From positions 124,001 to 188,000 of the forward strand of contig BPKE01000002.1 in the NCBI GenBank assembly GCA_026004975.1: 64,000 nucleotides of DNA. Reading direction: 5' to 3'. The DNA is from Gammaproteobacteria bacterium (GTDB taxonomy: Bacteria; Pseudomonadota; Gammaproteobacteria; HTCC5015). Made by a program: the position numbers and the translations under genes. This document shows positions 1 to 12,454 of the stretch, piece by piece. Within the stretch, counting starts at the first letter, position 1, and every line of letters begins with the position of its first letter. The notes below the pieces were generated by a model. The model was given only the letters and a program-made list of their open reading frames with translations. It ran no database searches and had not been told where the DNA came from.

Positions 1-86
1 GCGAGCGCTTCATCGACACCTGCCGGCGCCTGGGGTCCGAGCCCTTCAAGCAGGCCGTCTACGGCGCCGTGGAGAGCGCCGCATGA
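1..86 (+). CDS. cysI: Sulfite/nitrite reductase hemoprotein, C-terminal end (partial)
   Basis: Only the last 27 codons are in the window (reading frame starting at base 3, stop TGA 84-86). The tail contains ERFIDTCRRLGSEPFKQAVY, which resembles the C-terminus of CysI/NirA-type siroheme hemoproteins that reduce sulfite to sulfide. The stop overlaps the ATG of the next gene in an ATGA arrangement, so the two are translationally coupled. The DUF934 gene that follows and the nearby cysB and cysH support a sulfate assimilation role. The assignment rests on a short stretch plus context. Confidence 0.7.
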   Translation, partial: ERFIDTCRRLGSEPFKQAVYGAVESAA

Positions 87-571
87 GCCGCTTGATCAAA
101 GACCGCCGCCCGGTCGCCGAGGATCCGTGGCACAGCCTGGGCGCGGACGAGCCGCCGCCCGAACCGGAACGGGCCGTCATCGTCCCGGCCGAACGCTTCG
201 AGGCCGAACGCGCCCTGTGGCTGGCGCGCCCGGGCTCCCTGGGCGTGCGCATCGGCCCGCACTGCGGCCTCGAGCCCGTGCTCGACGTCCTGGACCGGCT
301 GGCGCTGATCGCCATCGAGTTCCCGACCTTCCGCGACGGCCGCGGCTACAGCTACGCGCGGCTGCTGCGCGAGCGCCATCGTTTCCAGGGCGAACTGCGC
401 GCCGTCGGCGACGTGCTGCGCGACCAGCTCTTTTTCATGGCGCGTTGCGGTTTCGACGCCTTCGAGCTGGCGCCGGGCCAGGACGTCGAGGCCGCGCTGG
501 CCGCCTTCGAGGACTTTCCCTACACCTATCAGCCGGCCGCCGACGGCCCGGCGACCGCCTGGGCGCGCTGA
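83..571 (+). CDS. DUF934 family protein, sulfite reductase partner
   Basis: A 162-residue protein whose ATG overlaps the cysI stop codon. Its sequence matches the DUF934 family, small proteins typically encoded directly after a siroheme sulfite reductase in proteobacteria that lack the classical CysJ flavoprotein arrangement. Recognisable parts are an LGVRIGPHCGLEPVLDVLDR-like segment and the central IEFPTFRDGRGYSYARLLR block. Biochemical function is not established; a role in sulfite reduction or electron delivery to CysI is inferred from the gene pair. It ends 16 bp before the convergent cysB gene. Confidence 0.85.
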   Translation: MSRLIKDRRPVAEDPWHSLGADEPPPEPERAVIVPAERFEAERALWLARPGSLGVRIGPHCGLEPVLDVLDRLALIAIEFPTFRDGRGYSYARLLRERHRFQGELRAVGDVLRDQLFFMARCGFDAFELAPGQDVEAALAAFEDFPYTYQPAADGPATAWAR

Positions 572-587
572 GCGCCGCCGGCGCGCC

Positions 588-1562
588 TCAACGTTCCGGC
601 AGCACCACGTCGGCGAACAGCGCGTCCACTTCCTGCTGGCTGCGGCAGCGCGCCGCCGCGTCCACCCGTTCGCGCGTCAGATGCGGGGCGAACAGCTCCA
701 TGAAGCGGTACATGTAGCGGCGCAGATAGGTGCCGCGGCGGAAGGCGATCTTGGTGACGCTGGGCTCGAACAGGTGGCCGGCGTCGATCTTGACGAGGTC
801 GGCGTCCAGCGCTTCGACGTAGGCCATGCGCGCGATCACGCCGACCCCGAGGCCCAGGCGCACGTAGGTCTTGATCACGTCGGCGTCCGTGGCGGTGAAC
901 ACCAGGTTGGGCTTCAAGCCCGCCGCCTCGAAGGCGCGGTCCATCTGGCCGCGGCCGGTCAGCCCCTCGACGTAGGTCACGATCGGCTGCTCGGCCAGGG
1001 CCTCCAGCGTCAGCCGCTCCAGGCGGGTCAGCGGGTGGCCCGGCGGCACGACCACGCAGCGGTTCCAGCGGTAGGCCGGCATCATCACCAGGTCGCGGTA
1101 GAGGGCCAGCGCCTCGGTGGCGACGGCGAAATCGACGTCGCCGGACACCGCCATCTCCGAGATCAAGCGGGGCGTGCCCTGGTGGAAATGCAGCTCCACC
1201 TCCGGGTACTCCTCGCGGAACAGCTTGACCGCCTCGGGCAGGGTGTAACGGGCCTGGGTGTGGGTGGTGGCGATGTCCAGCCGCCCCTGGCGCTCGTTGC
1301 GGAATTCCTGGGCCAGGCGCTTGATGTTCGCCACCTCGTTGAGGATGACCTCGGCGCGGGCGATGATCTGCTGCCCGGCCGGGGTGATGCGGCTCAGGTG
1401 CTTGCCGCTGCGGGTGAACAACTCCAGCCCGAGTTCCTCTTCGAGCAGCTTGAGCTGCTTGCTCACCCCCGGCTGCGAGGTGTGCAGATGCTCGGCGGCC
1501 TCGGAAATGTTCAGGCCGTGCTTGGCGATGGCGACCAGGAAACGCAGTTGTTGCAGCTTCAT
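588..1562 (-). CDS. cysB: CysB-like LysR family transcriptional regulator
   Basis: A 324-residue LysR regulator, the usual CysB length. Residues 1-60 form the winged helix-turn-helix (KHGLNISEAAEHLHTSQPGV), followed by a linker helix and the effector domain. The TTHTQARY motif at residues 99-106 corresponds to the sulfate/thiosulfate-binding loop of CysB (Thr100, Thr102 and Gln103 fall at the expected positions). In this family N-acetylserine is the inducer and the regulon is cysteine biosynthesis. It is divergent from cysH and convergent with cysI-DUF934, so both flanking units are likely targets. A good -10 box lies just upstream. Confidence 0.93.
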   Translation of the reverse strand: MKLQQLRFLVAIAKHGLNISEAAEHLHTSQPGVSKQLKLLEEELGLELFTRSGKHLSRITPAGQQIIARAEVILNEVANIKRLAQEFRNERQGRLDIATTHTQARYTLPEAVKLFREEYPEVELHFHQGTPRLISEMAVSGDVDFAVATEALALYRDLVMMPAYRWNRCVVVPPGHPLTRLERLTLEALAEQPIVTYVEGLTGRGQMDRAFEAAGLKPNLVFTATDADVIKTYVRLGLGVGVIARMAYVEALDADLVKIDAGHLFEPSVTKIAFRRGTYLRRYMYRFMELFAPHLTRERVDAAARCRSQQEVDALFADVVLPER

Positions 1563-1588
1563 GGGCGGCTTCCGCGGCGGGGGCGCTC

Positions 1589-1617
1589 ATTATATCCGGG
1601 CGCCATAAAAAAATGAA
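1589..1617 (-). promoter_or_regulatory. Candidate cysB promoter
   Basis: On the minus strand a perfect TATAAT occupies 1594-1589, with TTCATT 17 bp upstream (1617-1612). The ATG lies 27 bp downstream of the -10. The 1600-1650 stretch is strikingly A/T-rich compared with its surroundings, as expected for a shared cysB/cysH control region. The -35 match is weak, which fits an activator-dependent or autoregulated promoter. Confidence 0.5.
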
Positions 1618-1681
1618 AATACATTACTTTTTGAAATGACGAAATTCCCTTACGATGAGCCCCCCTGCCAAGGACGAGACG

Positions 1682-2425
1682 ATGAACGACGACGCCCTCG
1701 AACAGGCCGTGCGCGCGCGGCTGGACGACACCCGCCGCATCCTCGACCGGGCCCTGGCCGAACACGCGCGCGTGGTCTTCGCCAACAGCCTCGGCGCCGA
1801 GGACATGGTCCTCACCGACCTCTTGTTCCGCCACTACCCGCAGGTGGACATGTTCAGCCTGGACACCGGCCGCCTGCCCGAGGAGACCTACGCCCTCATG
1901 GACCGGGTCGAGGCGCATTACGGCCGGCGCATCCCCCTATACTTCCCGGACACGGCGCAGGTCGAGGCCTTCGTGCGCGAACACGGCGTGAACGCCTTCT
2001 ACCGCAGCGTCGAGCTGCGCAAGGCCTGCTGCCGGATCCGCAAGGTCGAACCGCTCAAGCGGGCGCTGGCCGGCTACGACGCCTGGATCACCGGCCAGCG
2101 GCGCGCCCAGTCCATCACGCGCGCCGACCTGCAGGCGATCGAGCACGACCCGGTGCACGGGATGATCAAGGTCAACCCGCTGGTCGACTGGTCCGAAAAA
2201 GAAGTCTGGCACTACATCCGCAGCCGCGAGGTGCCCTACAACGTCCTGCACGACCGCTTCTATCCGAGCATCGGCTGCGCGCCGTGCACGCGCGCCATCA
2301 CCCCCGGCGAAGACATCCGCGCCGGCCGCTGGTGGTGGGAAAACCCGGAAACGAAGGAATGTGGGCTGCACCCGGGGCGCCGGGGCGCCCCGGGTGCAGC
2401 GGGCCCTCAACGTTCTTCGACGTAG
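1682..2425 (+). CDS. cysH: Adenylylsulfate (APS) reductase, thioredoxin-dependent
   Basis: A 247-residue CysH-family protein reducing activated sulfate to sulfite. The start at 1682 is chosen over an in-frame ATG at 1655 because AAGGACGAG sits 7 nt before it. Cysteines 116-117 (KACCRIR) and the CAPC pair at 199/202 form the CC...CXXC set that ligates a [4Fe-4S] cluster and marks APS-type rather than PAPS-type reductases. Cys227 in ECGLH is the catalytic cysteine. Family members normally end a few residues after ECGLH; here about 18 further residues are encoded because the frame runs through a strong hairpin (2365-2400) and overlaps the convergent lipoprotein stop by 19 bp. Confidence 0.93.
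   Translation: MNDDALEQAVRARLDDTRRILDRALAEHARVVFANSLGAEDMVLTDLLFRHYPQVDMFSLDTGRLPEETYALMDRVEAHYGRRIPLYFPDTAQVEAFVREHGVNAFYRSVELRKACCRIRKVEPLKRALAGYDAWITGQRRAQSITRADLQAIEHDPVHGMIKVNPLVDWSEKEVWHYIRSREVPYNVLHDRFYPSIGCAPCTRAITPGEDIRAGRWWWENPETKECGLHPGRRGAPGAAGPQRSST
2365..2400. terminator. 16-bp perfect hairpin at the cysH/lipoprotein convergent ends
   Basis: Bases 2365-2380 pair perfectly with 2385-2400 around a CGGG loop. The hairpin lies between the ECGLH-coding end of cysH and the stop codon of the convergent OmpA-type gene. No T-run follows on either strand, so intrinsic termination is uncertain; it may block 3' exonucleases or serve both transcripts. Confidence 0.5.
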
Positions 2426-3081
2426 GGCAGCAGGATCAGCTCGACGCGGCGGTTCTGCGCGCGCCCCTGGGGCGTGGCGTTGGAGGCGATGGGGCGGGTT
2501 TCGCCGTAGCCGACCACGTCCATGCGCACCGGGTTGACGCCGAAGCGCACCAGCACGTCGGCCACCGCCTGGGCGCGCTGCTGTGACAAGAGCTGGTTGT
2601 AGCGGTCCGAACCGGTGCTGTCGGTGTGGCCGGCGACCTCGATCATGGTCTTCTCGTATTCCTTGAGCACCAGGGCCACCGACTCCAGCACCGGGATGAA
2701 CTCCGGCTTGACCTGGCTGCTGTCCACGTCGAAGGTGATGTTGCCGGGCATGTTGAGGATGATGTTGTCGCCGTCGCGGGTCACGCTCACGCCCGTGCCC
2801 TCGAGTTGCTGGCGCAGCTTGGCCTCTTGCACGTCCATGTAGTAGCCCACCCCGGCGCCGGTGAGCGCGCCGATGCCGGCGCCGCGCAGGGCGCGCTTCT
2901 TGCGTTCCTTCTTGTTGTCGGAGGTGGCGATGCCGACGATGGCCCCCACCACCGCGCCGACCGCCGCACCGCTGGTGGCCTTGGCGGTTTGCTGTTCGCG
3001 CGTGTAGGGGTTGACGGTGGTGCAGGCCGCGAGCGCGGCGAGCGCACCGACGACGGTGATTCTGCAGACGACAGGGTGCAT
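2407..3081 (-). CDS. OmpA-family outer membrane lipoprotein (YiaD-like)
   Basis: A 224-residue lipoprotein. The ATG at 3081 follows a GGAGGAGG ribosome-binding site; a signal peptide ends in a lipobox (ALAACTT) with the lipidated Cys near residue 20. Next come glycine-rich segments (SGAAVGAVVGAIVG, GAGIGALTGAGVGYYMD) typical of the YMGG/glycine-zipper region. The C-terminal OmpA domain has the peptidoglycan-binding signature EVAGHTDSTGSDRYNQLLSQ and RAQNRRVELIL. The expected role is anchoring the outer membrane to peptidoglycan. It is monocistronic and its 3' end overlaps cysH. Confidence 0.9.
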   Translation of the reverse strand: MHPVVCRITVVGALAALAACTTVNPYTREQQTAKATSGAAVGAVVGAIVGIATSDNKKERKKRALRGAGIGALTGAGVGYYMDVQEAKLRQQLEGTGVSVTRDGDNIILNMPGNITFDVDSSQVKPEFIPVLESVALVLKEYEKTMIEVAGHTDSTGSDRYNQLLSQQRAQAVADVLVRFGVNPVRMDVVGYGETRPIASNATPQGRAQNRRVELILLPYVEER

Positions 3082-3116
3082 GGGGAAACCTCCTCCGTGA
3101 AAGAAAAAGCGAGCCG

Positions 3117-3650
3117 TCAGGACGCGAGGGCCGCCGTCCGCCCGCCGGCCAGCACCGGCCAGCGCCGCTCGGCGGCGTGCCAGAGGCCGAACAAGGCGAA
3201 GGTGAAGACCAGATCGCCGGCCAGGGCGTTGCGCCAGAACGGCAACCCCGCGACATAGGCCTCGAGCAGGCCCGCCGCGTCGCGCCCGTAGAGCTGCGGC
3301 AGGGTCGCCCAGGCGCCGAAGTTGGTCAGCAGGAAGAACAGCGTCGAGCCGCACAGGGTCACGACCAGCAGCCGGCCCGGCCCGCGGCGCGCGCGCAAGC
3401 TCGCCCGCGCCAGAAACACGTTGAGCAGCAACGCGCCGTAAACCCAGGCCCAGCTCGCATGCATGCCCAGCACCAGATCGCTGAGCCCCATCGCCGCCAG
3501 CGGCGCCGCCCAAGCCGACAGCCGATCGCGAAACTGGGCACCGCCGAACAAGGCCAGCGCCAGCACGGGCGTAAAATTCGGCGGATGCGGCAGCAGCCGG
3601 AACACGGCGACGGCGAGAATCAAGGCCCACAAAGCGGTGTTGCGCCACAT
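3117..3650 (-). CDS. DUF6580-type small integral membrane protein
   Basis: A 177-residue hydrophobic protein with four to five membrane segments and the N-terminal motif FRLLPHPPNFTPVLALALFG, followed by GLSDLVLGMH and TNFGAWATLPQLYG. This pattern is that of the DUF6580 family, which resembles small-molecule ECF-type substrate-binding subunits; the substrate is unknown. It sits between the lipoprotein gene and the cobalamin adenosyltransferase on the same strand, 17 bp from the latter, so a link to cobalamin or its precursors is possible but unproven. Confidence 0.7.
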   Translation of the reverse strand: MWRNTALWALILAVAVFRLLPHPPNFTPVLALALFGGAQFRDRLSAWAAPLAAMGLSDLVLGMHASWAWVYGALLLNVFLARASLRARRGPGRLLVVTLCGSTLFFLLTNFGAWATLPQLYGRDAAGLLEAYVAGLPFWRNALAGDLVFTFALFGLWHAAERRWPVLAGGRTAALAS

Positions 3651-3667
3651 GGGGGGCACCTCCCGGT

Positions 3668-4204
3668 TCAAGGGGCGCGGTCCGGCCCGCGCCAGGGTTG
3701 CGGCTGTTCGGCGGCGAGCCACCGCGCGCATTGGAACAACCAATCGGACAAACGGTTCAAGTACACCCGGCCGGCCGCCGGCGCCGCCTCGCCCAACGCC
3801 ACCACGGCGCGCTCGGCCCGGCGGCACACCGCCCGCGCCAGGTGGCAGGCCGCGGCCGCCGCACCGCCGCCCGGCAACACGAACTCGCGCAGCGGGCCGA
3901 GCGTTTCGGCCAGTTCGGCGGTGGCCGCCGCGAGCGCCTCGCTGCGGCCCTCCCGCAGGCCGGTGCGGCCGCCGGCCACCGCCGCGCCCAGGTCGAACAA
4001 ATCCTGTTGCACCGCGAGCAACGCCTCGCGCAAGGCCTCGGGCAGGCGATGGGCGAGCAACACGCCGAGCTGGCAGTTCAGCTCGTCCAGCTCACCCAGG
4101 GCGACCACGCGGGCGTCGGTCTTGGACACGCGGCGCCCATCGGCGAGTTGCGTGAAGCCGTCGTCCCCGCGGCCGGTGGTGATCCGGGTCAAGCGATCGT
4201 TCAC
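3668..4204 (-). CDS. Cob(I)alamin adenosyltransferase, PduO type
   Basis: A 178-residue protein of the PduO-type ATP:cob(I)alamin adenosyltransferase family, which makes adenosylcobalamin. Seen are the N-terminal nucleotide loop (RITTGRGDDGFTQLADG), VSKTDARVVALGELDELNC, and the C-terminal RAVCRRAERAVVAL and YLNRLSDWLFQCAR motifs containing the conserved ATP and cobalamin contacts. The GTG at 4204 aligns with the family start; an in-frame TTG at 4228 would add eight residues. No clear Shine-Dalgarno is visible for either. Its neighbours, a BtuB-like receptor and metH, make a coherent cobalamin group. Confidence 0.92.
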   Translation of the reverse strand: MNDRLTRITTGRGDDGFTQLADGRRVSKTDARVVALGELDELNCQLGVLLAHRLPEALREALLAVQQDLFDLGAAVAGGRTGLREGRSEALAAATAELAETLGPLREFVLPGGGAAAAACHLARAVCRRAERAVVALGEAAPAAGRVYLNRLSDWLFQCARWLAAEQPQPWRGPDRAP

Positions 4205-4282
4205 GGCGGCAGCATAGGGGCGCGGCAAGGCGCTGACAAGCGGGCCGTGCCCCCTCTGTGAAACCGCGCAAGTCCCCCGGGC

Positions 4283-6284
4283 TCAAGGCCAGCGCGTGCC
4301 GATCTCCAGGAACAGGCTGCGCGCCGGCGCCGGGTAGAAGCCGGTCGTCTCGGTCGCGGCGAAGGTGATCGGGTCGAACAGCAGGGTCTCGGCGGCCATC
4401 TCGCTGTAGCGTTCGTCGCCGAGGTTGCGCACCGTCAGCGCCGCGAAGACCGGCCCGAAGCGCCGCTCGAGGTGCAGGTCGAACACCGTATGGGCCGGCA
4501 ACGGCGGCTGGCTGTTGTCCACGTCGCCGCCGACCGGCCGTTCGTCGACCCAGCGGCCGGCCAGTTGCACGTCGGTGGCGCCGTCCGGCGTCCAGGTCAA
4601 GGCCAGCCGGGCGCTGCGCGGGGCGGCCAGCGGCACTTTGCGGCCGGCGTTGGGCCCGGCGCTCTGGCGGGCGTCCAGCCAGGCGGCGTCCAGATCCAGG
4701 CGCCAGTCTTCGCCGAGCCGGCGCTGCAGGGCGAACAGCGCCCCGTCGTGCCGCGCCGCCTCGAGGTTGATGTTCATGAAACGGCCCGGGTCGTAGACGA
4801 TCTGGTCGTCCAGCTCCAACCGGTACAGCATGAAACGGGCGAACGCGGCCCGGGCGCGGTACTCCACCCCCAGCTCCAGGGAACGGCCGGTCTGGGTCCG
4901 CAAGGGATCGCCGCGCTCGCCCGTCAGCCAATCGGGCACCACCGCCGAAGCGGTGTGCTCGTCGACCTTCGGGAAACGGTAATGGGTGGTGTAACGCAAC
5001 AAGTGGCGCAAGGCGCCGTTCTCGACCGCCAGCCCGACGGCGGCGGCGGTCGCCTCGTCGTCCAGGTCGGCGTCGTCCGGCACCCCGCTGCCGAACAGCG
5101 GTCGATCGCGCAAGTCGTTCTCGACCGCGGCGCGGCGCAGCCCCAGGGACAACTCGGCCCGCGGCAGCGCCGGCCAGATCAACTGCGCGTACAACGCCCG
5201 GCGTTCCTGGTCGTTGTCCTGGGTGCCCAATGCGCTTCGCGAGGCGGTAGTCGCTGCGCTCGAAGTCGCCGCCGAGGATCAAGCGCAGATCACCGTGCGC
5301 CACGGGCCAGGCGCCGAGCAGCCGCGGCTGCAGGCCGCTGACGCGGCGCTGCTGGAGACTCGGCGGCGCGGCCGGGTCGGCCGGGGCGCCGCGAAAACTC
5401 AGCACGAACTCGCCGTCCAAGCGGCGATGGTGGGCATCGACCAGCAGCCGCCAGCGGCCGAAGGCCTGATCGAAGGCCAGGTGCCAGGACTCGCTCCGTT
5501 GGGCGCTGTAATCGTTGGCGAAATCCGCCGCGCTCTGGCGCCGGTCGGCGGCCAGTTCCTCGGGCAGCAGCGCGCCGGGGGTTTGCACCCGGTCGTCGCC
5601 GACCGCGTGCGCCAGCCAGAACCGGCCGCCGTCCCAGTGCGCGTCCAGGCGCAGGCTGCCGGCGTCCAGCTCACTCCGGTTGTGCCGGCGATAATTGTCG
5701 GCGCGGCGGTGCAGCCCGCTCACGCGCACGAACCAACCCGCGCCGACCGGCCCGCGCCAATGGCCGCGCAGGCCGCGGCGGCCCCAGTCCCCGATCTCGT
5801 AGGCCGCCTCGCCCACCGCCGTGTCGGCCGGTCGGGTGACGATGTTGACGACCCCACCGACCGCCTGGTCCCCCCACAGCACCGCGGCGCTGCCCTCGAT
5901 CACCTCGATGCGGTCGATGTCCTGCAGGGCCAGGCCGTTGAGATCCGGCGGCGCCAGGTCCGGGTTGTTCAAGGGCCGACCGTCCACCAGCACCAGCGCG
6001 TTGCCGGTGGCATCCAGGCCGCGCAGCAGGAAGCTGCCGCGGCTGCCGTCGCCGTACAAATCGACGACCTGCAGACCCGGCACCAGGCGCAGGGCGTCCA
6101 AGGGGTGGTCGATCCCGGCCTCGTCGAGCGTCCGCGCATCGAGCACGTGCAAGGCCCCGGGAAAGGCCTCGGCGGGCAGCGGCGCGCGCATGGCGGTGAC
6201 CTCGATCGGCGGCTCGCCGAACGGTTCGGCGCCGGCGGCGGCCGCCAGCGCGAGCAGGCCCAAAGCGCTCCAATGGTGATTCAT
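4283..6284 (-). CDS. TonB-dependent receptor, BtuB-like (one frameshift)
   Basis: Outer membrane TonB-dependent receptor of about 666 residues once one frameshift is corrected. A signal peptide ([15 protein letters not shown]) is followed by the TonB box/plug region with [19 protein letters not shown] and [20 protein letters not shown], then a beta-barrel ending in a terminal aromatic-containing strand (LEIGTRWP). The frame changes near 5231: removing one base after the LAKR codons joins the two halves (LAKR to GTQDNDQER) with no loss. Small size and the position between a cobalamin adenosyltransferase and the B12-dependent methionine synthase suggest cobalamin or a corrinoid as ligand (inference). 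No B12-box motif was seen in the 137-bp leader. Confidence 0.8.
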
Positions 6285-6340
6285 GCGTCTTCCCCGTGTC
6301 GTTCCGGTTGGCCTCGCGCCCCTTGCGGCGGGGCGGCGCA

Positions 6341-6369
6341 ACCGTAGCGGGCCGGCGCGGCGCCGTCAA
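6341..6369 (-). promoter_or_regulatory. Candidate promoter of the BtuB-like receptor
   Basis: Minus-strand TTGACG (6369-6364), a 17-bp spacer and TACGGT (6346-6341) precede the receptor ATG (6284) by about 57 bp. The -35 is strong, the -10 poor. A TATACT (6393-6398) on the plus strand is a candidate -10 for metH. Confidence 0.4.
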
Positions 6370-6421
6370 TCCGGTCGGCGACGGCGCCCTGTTATACTTG
6401 CCGTTTCGTGAAAGGCCGCCG

Positions 6422-10097
<3,676 letters not shown>

Positions 10098-10111
<14 letters not shown>

Positions 10112-11861
10112 GCGCCCCCTCGCCCGCCGGCCGGCGCAACCACAGCTCCTGCAACTTCACCCGGATCACCGCGCGCCGCGCGGGATCGGCGGTCTGCGCC
10201 AGCAGGCGCCGGTAGAGCCGCTCGGCATCCCCGAGGAAGCCGGCGGCGACCAGCGCCTCGGCGGCGTGGAAACGCGCGGTCTGGCCCCAGGGATCGTCGC
10301 CGCGGCCGTCGAGCCACAACGCCGAGGCGAGGTAATGCGCCGCCGCCTGGACCGGCTCGCCCAGCGCCTGGTGGGACTCGGCCTGCCAGAAGAGCAATTC
10401 GCGCTGCAGGCCGGGATCGGCGGCCCGCTGGTGCAGACGTTCGAACAGGGCCAGCGCCTCGCGATGACGACCGAGCGTCTGCAGGTCGAACACCACCTGG
10501 GTGACCCGGTCGAGCCGCGCCCGGTCGTCCGGCACCGCTTCGACCAGCGCCGAGAGGGCCTCGATGCCCTCCTCCACCCGGCCGCCCAGCAGCAGCACCC
10601 GGGCGCGCAGCAAGGACCACTGCAGGTCGTCCGCCCCCGCCGGCGGGCGCGCCAGGTTCGCCATCAGGCGCGTCGCGGTCGGCATGTCGTTCGCGGCCAG
10701 GGCCGCATCGACCAGCGCGTAGGCGGCCGGCTCCGGCACCGATCGCTCGCCGCCCTCGACGAACAGGGCGCGCAGCAAGGCGATGCGCCGGGTTTCGTCG
10801 GACAGCGTGGCCATGTAACGCCGGCAGGCCTCGGCCCGTGCCGCTTCCGTGGCGCCCTGGTCCATCACCAGGGCCAACAAGGCGCGCGCCAGGGGCGTCG
10901 CGCCCTGCCGCTCGGCCTCCGCCAACCAGGCCGCGTCGTCTCCGACCAAGAAGCGCAGGCGGTTGCCGAGCGCCCGCGCCTGGTCGAGGTAGGCGCGCCA
11001 CAAGGCATCCCCATCGAGCCGGAACAACGCGTCCTGGGTCGGCAGCGCCGGCGCATCGGCCACCGCCGCCTCCAGCGCAGCCAGCGTGCCCTGCGCGTCG
11101 CCGGCACGCTGGGCGGCGTGCGCCGCCACCGCCCAGAAGCGGGCGCGGTCGGCCGCCTCCGTTGCCTTGGCCGCGGCGCGCGCGGCCGCCTCGGCGATGG
11201 GTCCGGGCGCGGCGCCGGCCGCCAACCGCGCCTGCCAGGCCAGGGCGGCCGCCTCGGCGTCACCGCCGTCGGGCGCCAGCACCGCGGCCGCCTCCTCGGC
11301 CCGCCCCGAGGCGAGCAGGATGCGCGCCTCGAGCTTGGCCCACAGGCCGTCGGCCTCACCCCGGTCTTGCTCGTAGCGCAGCATCGCCCGGCGCGCATCC
11401 TCGAGCGCACCGTCGGTCAAATGCGCCCGGACGACCAGGCGGCGGTACAAGGACAGATCCCCCGGTCCGTGCAGGGCCGGCGGCTGCCAGATCAAGCGGC
11501 GCAGCGCCCGCCGCGCCGCCGCCCCCTGGCCGAGGTTCAGATGCGCATTGGCCGCCTCGAGCAGCCACTCGCGGCGCGCCTCGCGGTCCTGCGGCAGCGG
11601 CTGGGCGGCCAGGCGCTCGGCCAGCGCGTTCCACATCTCCCACCGGCGCATGATCGCCCAACGGCGTCGCTCCACCGCCCACCAGCCGGCCGGGTTCTCG
11701 GCCGCCGGCGGCTGCAGGGCGTCCAGGCGCGCCAGGGCCAGCTCCGGCGCCCCGGCCCGCACCAGGCGCTCGATCTCGGCCAGGCCGGCCGCGGGCTGGC
11801 CGGGGGCCGTGGCCGCGGCGACCCAAGCGAGCAGGCCGAAGAGGAAAGGCAAACGCATCAT
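10098..11861 (-). CDS. Secreted TPR-repeat protein of unknown function
   Basis: A 587-residue protein with an N-terminal signal peptide ([20 protein letters not shown]) and an otherwise all-helical, alanine/arginine/leucine-rich body with repeated helix pairs of TPR type, for example [50 protein letters not shown] and [18 protein letters not shown]. No catalytic motif is visible. A periplasmic scaffold or assembly role is the most that can be inferred. The start (tandem ATGs at 11861 and 11858) has no clear ribosome-binding site. It is a single gene, convergent with metH and separated from rplS by the rplS terminator. Confidence 0.7.
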
Positions 11862-11937
11862 GGGCGGGCATTATAGGCGCGCCGGGCCGACCGCGCCCCG
11901 GCCGGATCGAGCACCCGGGCGGCGACGCGGCGGGCGC

Positions 11938-11967
11938 AAAAGAAAAGCGGGCGGCCGGGCCGCCCGC
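11938..11967 (-). terminator. Intrinsic terminator of the rpsP-rimM-trmD-rplS operon
   Basis: On the minus strand an 8-9 bp G+C stem (arms 11947-11955 and 11959-11967) is followed by TTTTCTTTT (11946-11938), 120 bp after the rplS stop. This is a canonical Rho-independent terminator. Confidence 0.85.
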
Positions 11968-11975
11968 CAATCGCT

Positions 11976-11993
11976 GCATTGTCGTGACAATGC
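11976..11993. repeat. 8-bp inverted repeat with 2-nt spacer
   Basis: GCATTGTC-GT-GACAATGC is a perfect dyad located between the rplS stop and its terminator. It has no T-run, and the arms are far less G+C-rich than other hairpins in the window, so it looks more like a protein-binding or RNA-processing site than a terminator. Function unknown. Confidence 0.4.
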
Positions 11994-12089
11994 GCGCAGG
12001 GGGGGAACGATGAGCCGGGCACGAGGCCCGACCCCGACACCATCGGCCGGGGCGGGCCGGACTTGAGGGTTCCGGCGGCGCTGCGCGGC

Positions 12090-12437
12090 TTATTTGAGCT
12101 TTTCCTTGATCCGCGCCGCCTTGCCGGTGCGGCCGCGCAGATAGTACAGCTTCGCCCGCCGCACGTCGCCGCGGCGCTTGACCTCCACCGAGGCGATCTG
12201 CGGGCTGTGGGTCTGGAAGACGCGCTCGACGCCCTCGCCGTGCGAGATCTTGCGCACCGTGAACGAAGAGTTCAGGCCGCGGTTGCGCTTGGCGATGACG
12301 ACGCCTTCGAAAGCCTGCAGGCGTTCGCGGTTGCCTTCGACGACCTTGACCTGCACGACCACCGTGTCGCCGGGGGCGAAATCGGGCAGGTCGCTGCGCA
12401 ACTGTTCGGCTTCCAGGGTCCTGATGATGTCGCTCAT
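12090..12437 (-). CDS. rplS: 50S ribosomal protein L19
   Basis: A 115-residue L19. The start at 12437 has GAGGTGA seven bases upstream and gives the family N-terminus [13 protein letters not shown]. The core motifs [32 protein letters not shown] and [20 protein letters not shown] are canonical. It closes the rpsP-rimM-trmD-rplS operon, 17 bp after trmD, and is followed by an intrinsic terminator. Confidence 0.97.
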   Translation of the reverse strand: MSDIIRTLEAEQLRSDLPDFAPGDTVVVQVKVVEGNRERLQAFEGVVIAKRNRGLNSSFTVRKISHGEGVERVFQTHSPQIASVEVKRRGDVRRAKLYYLRGRTGKAARIKEKLK

Positions 12438-12454
12438 GATCGTCACCTCGGTTC

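Noticed and set aside
6285-6421. Possible cobalamin riboswitch upstream of the BtuB-like receptor
   Set aside because: The gap is only 137 bp and no B12-box-like GCCACTG was found on either strand.
12010-12066. Short plus-strand ORF after AGGGGGGGAACG
   Set aside because: Eighteen codons with no hydrophobic or conserved pattern, lying between the rplS terminator and gene; the purine run alone is not enough.
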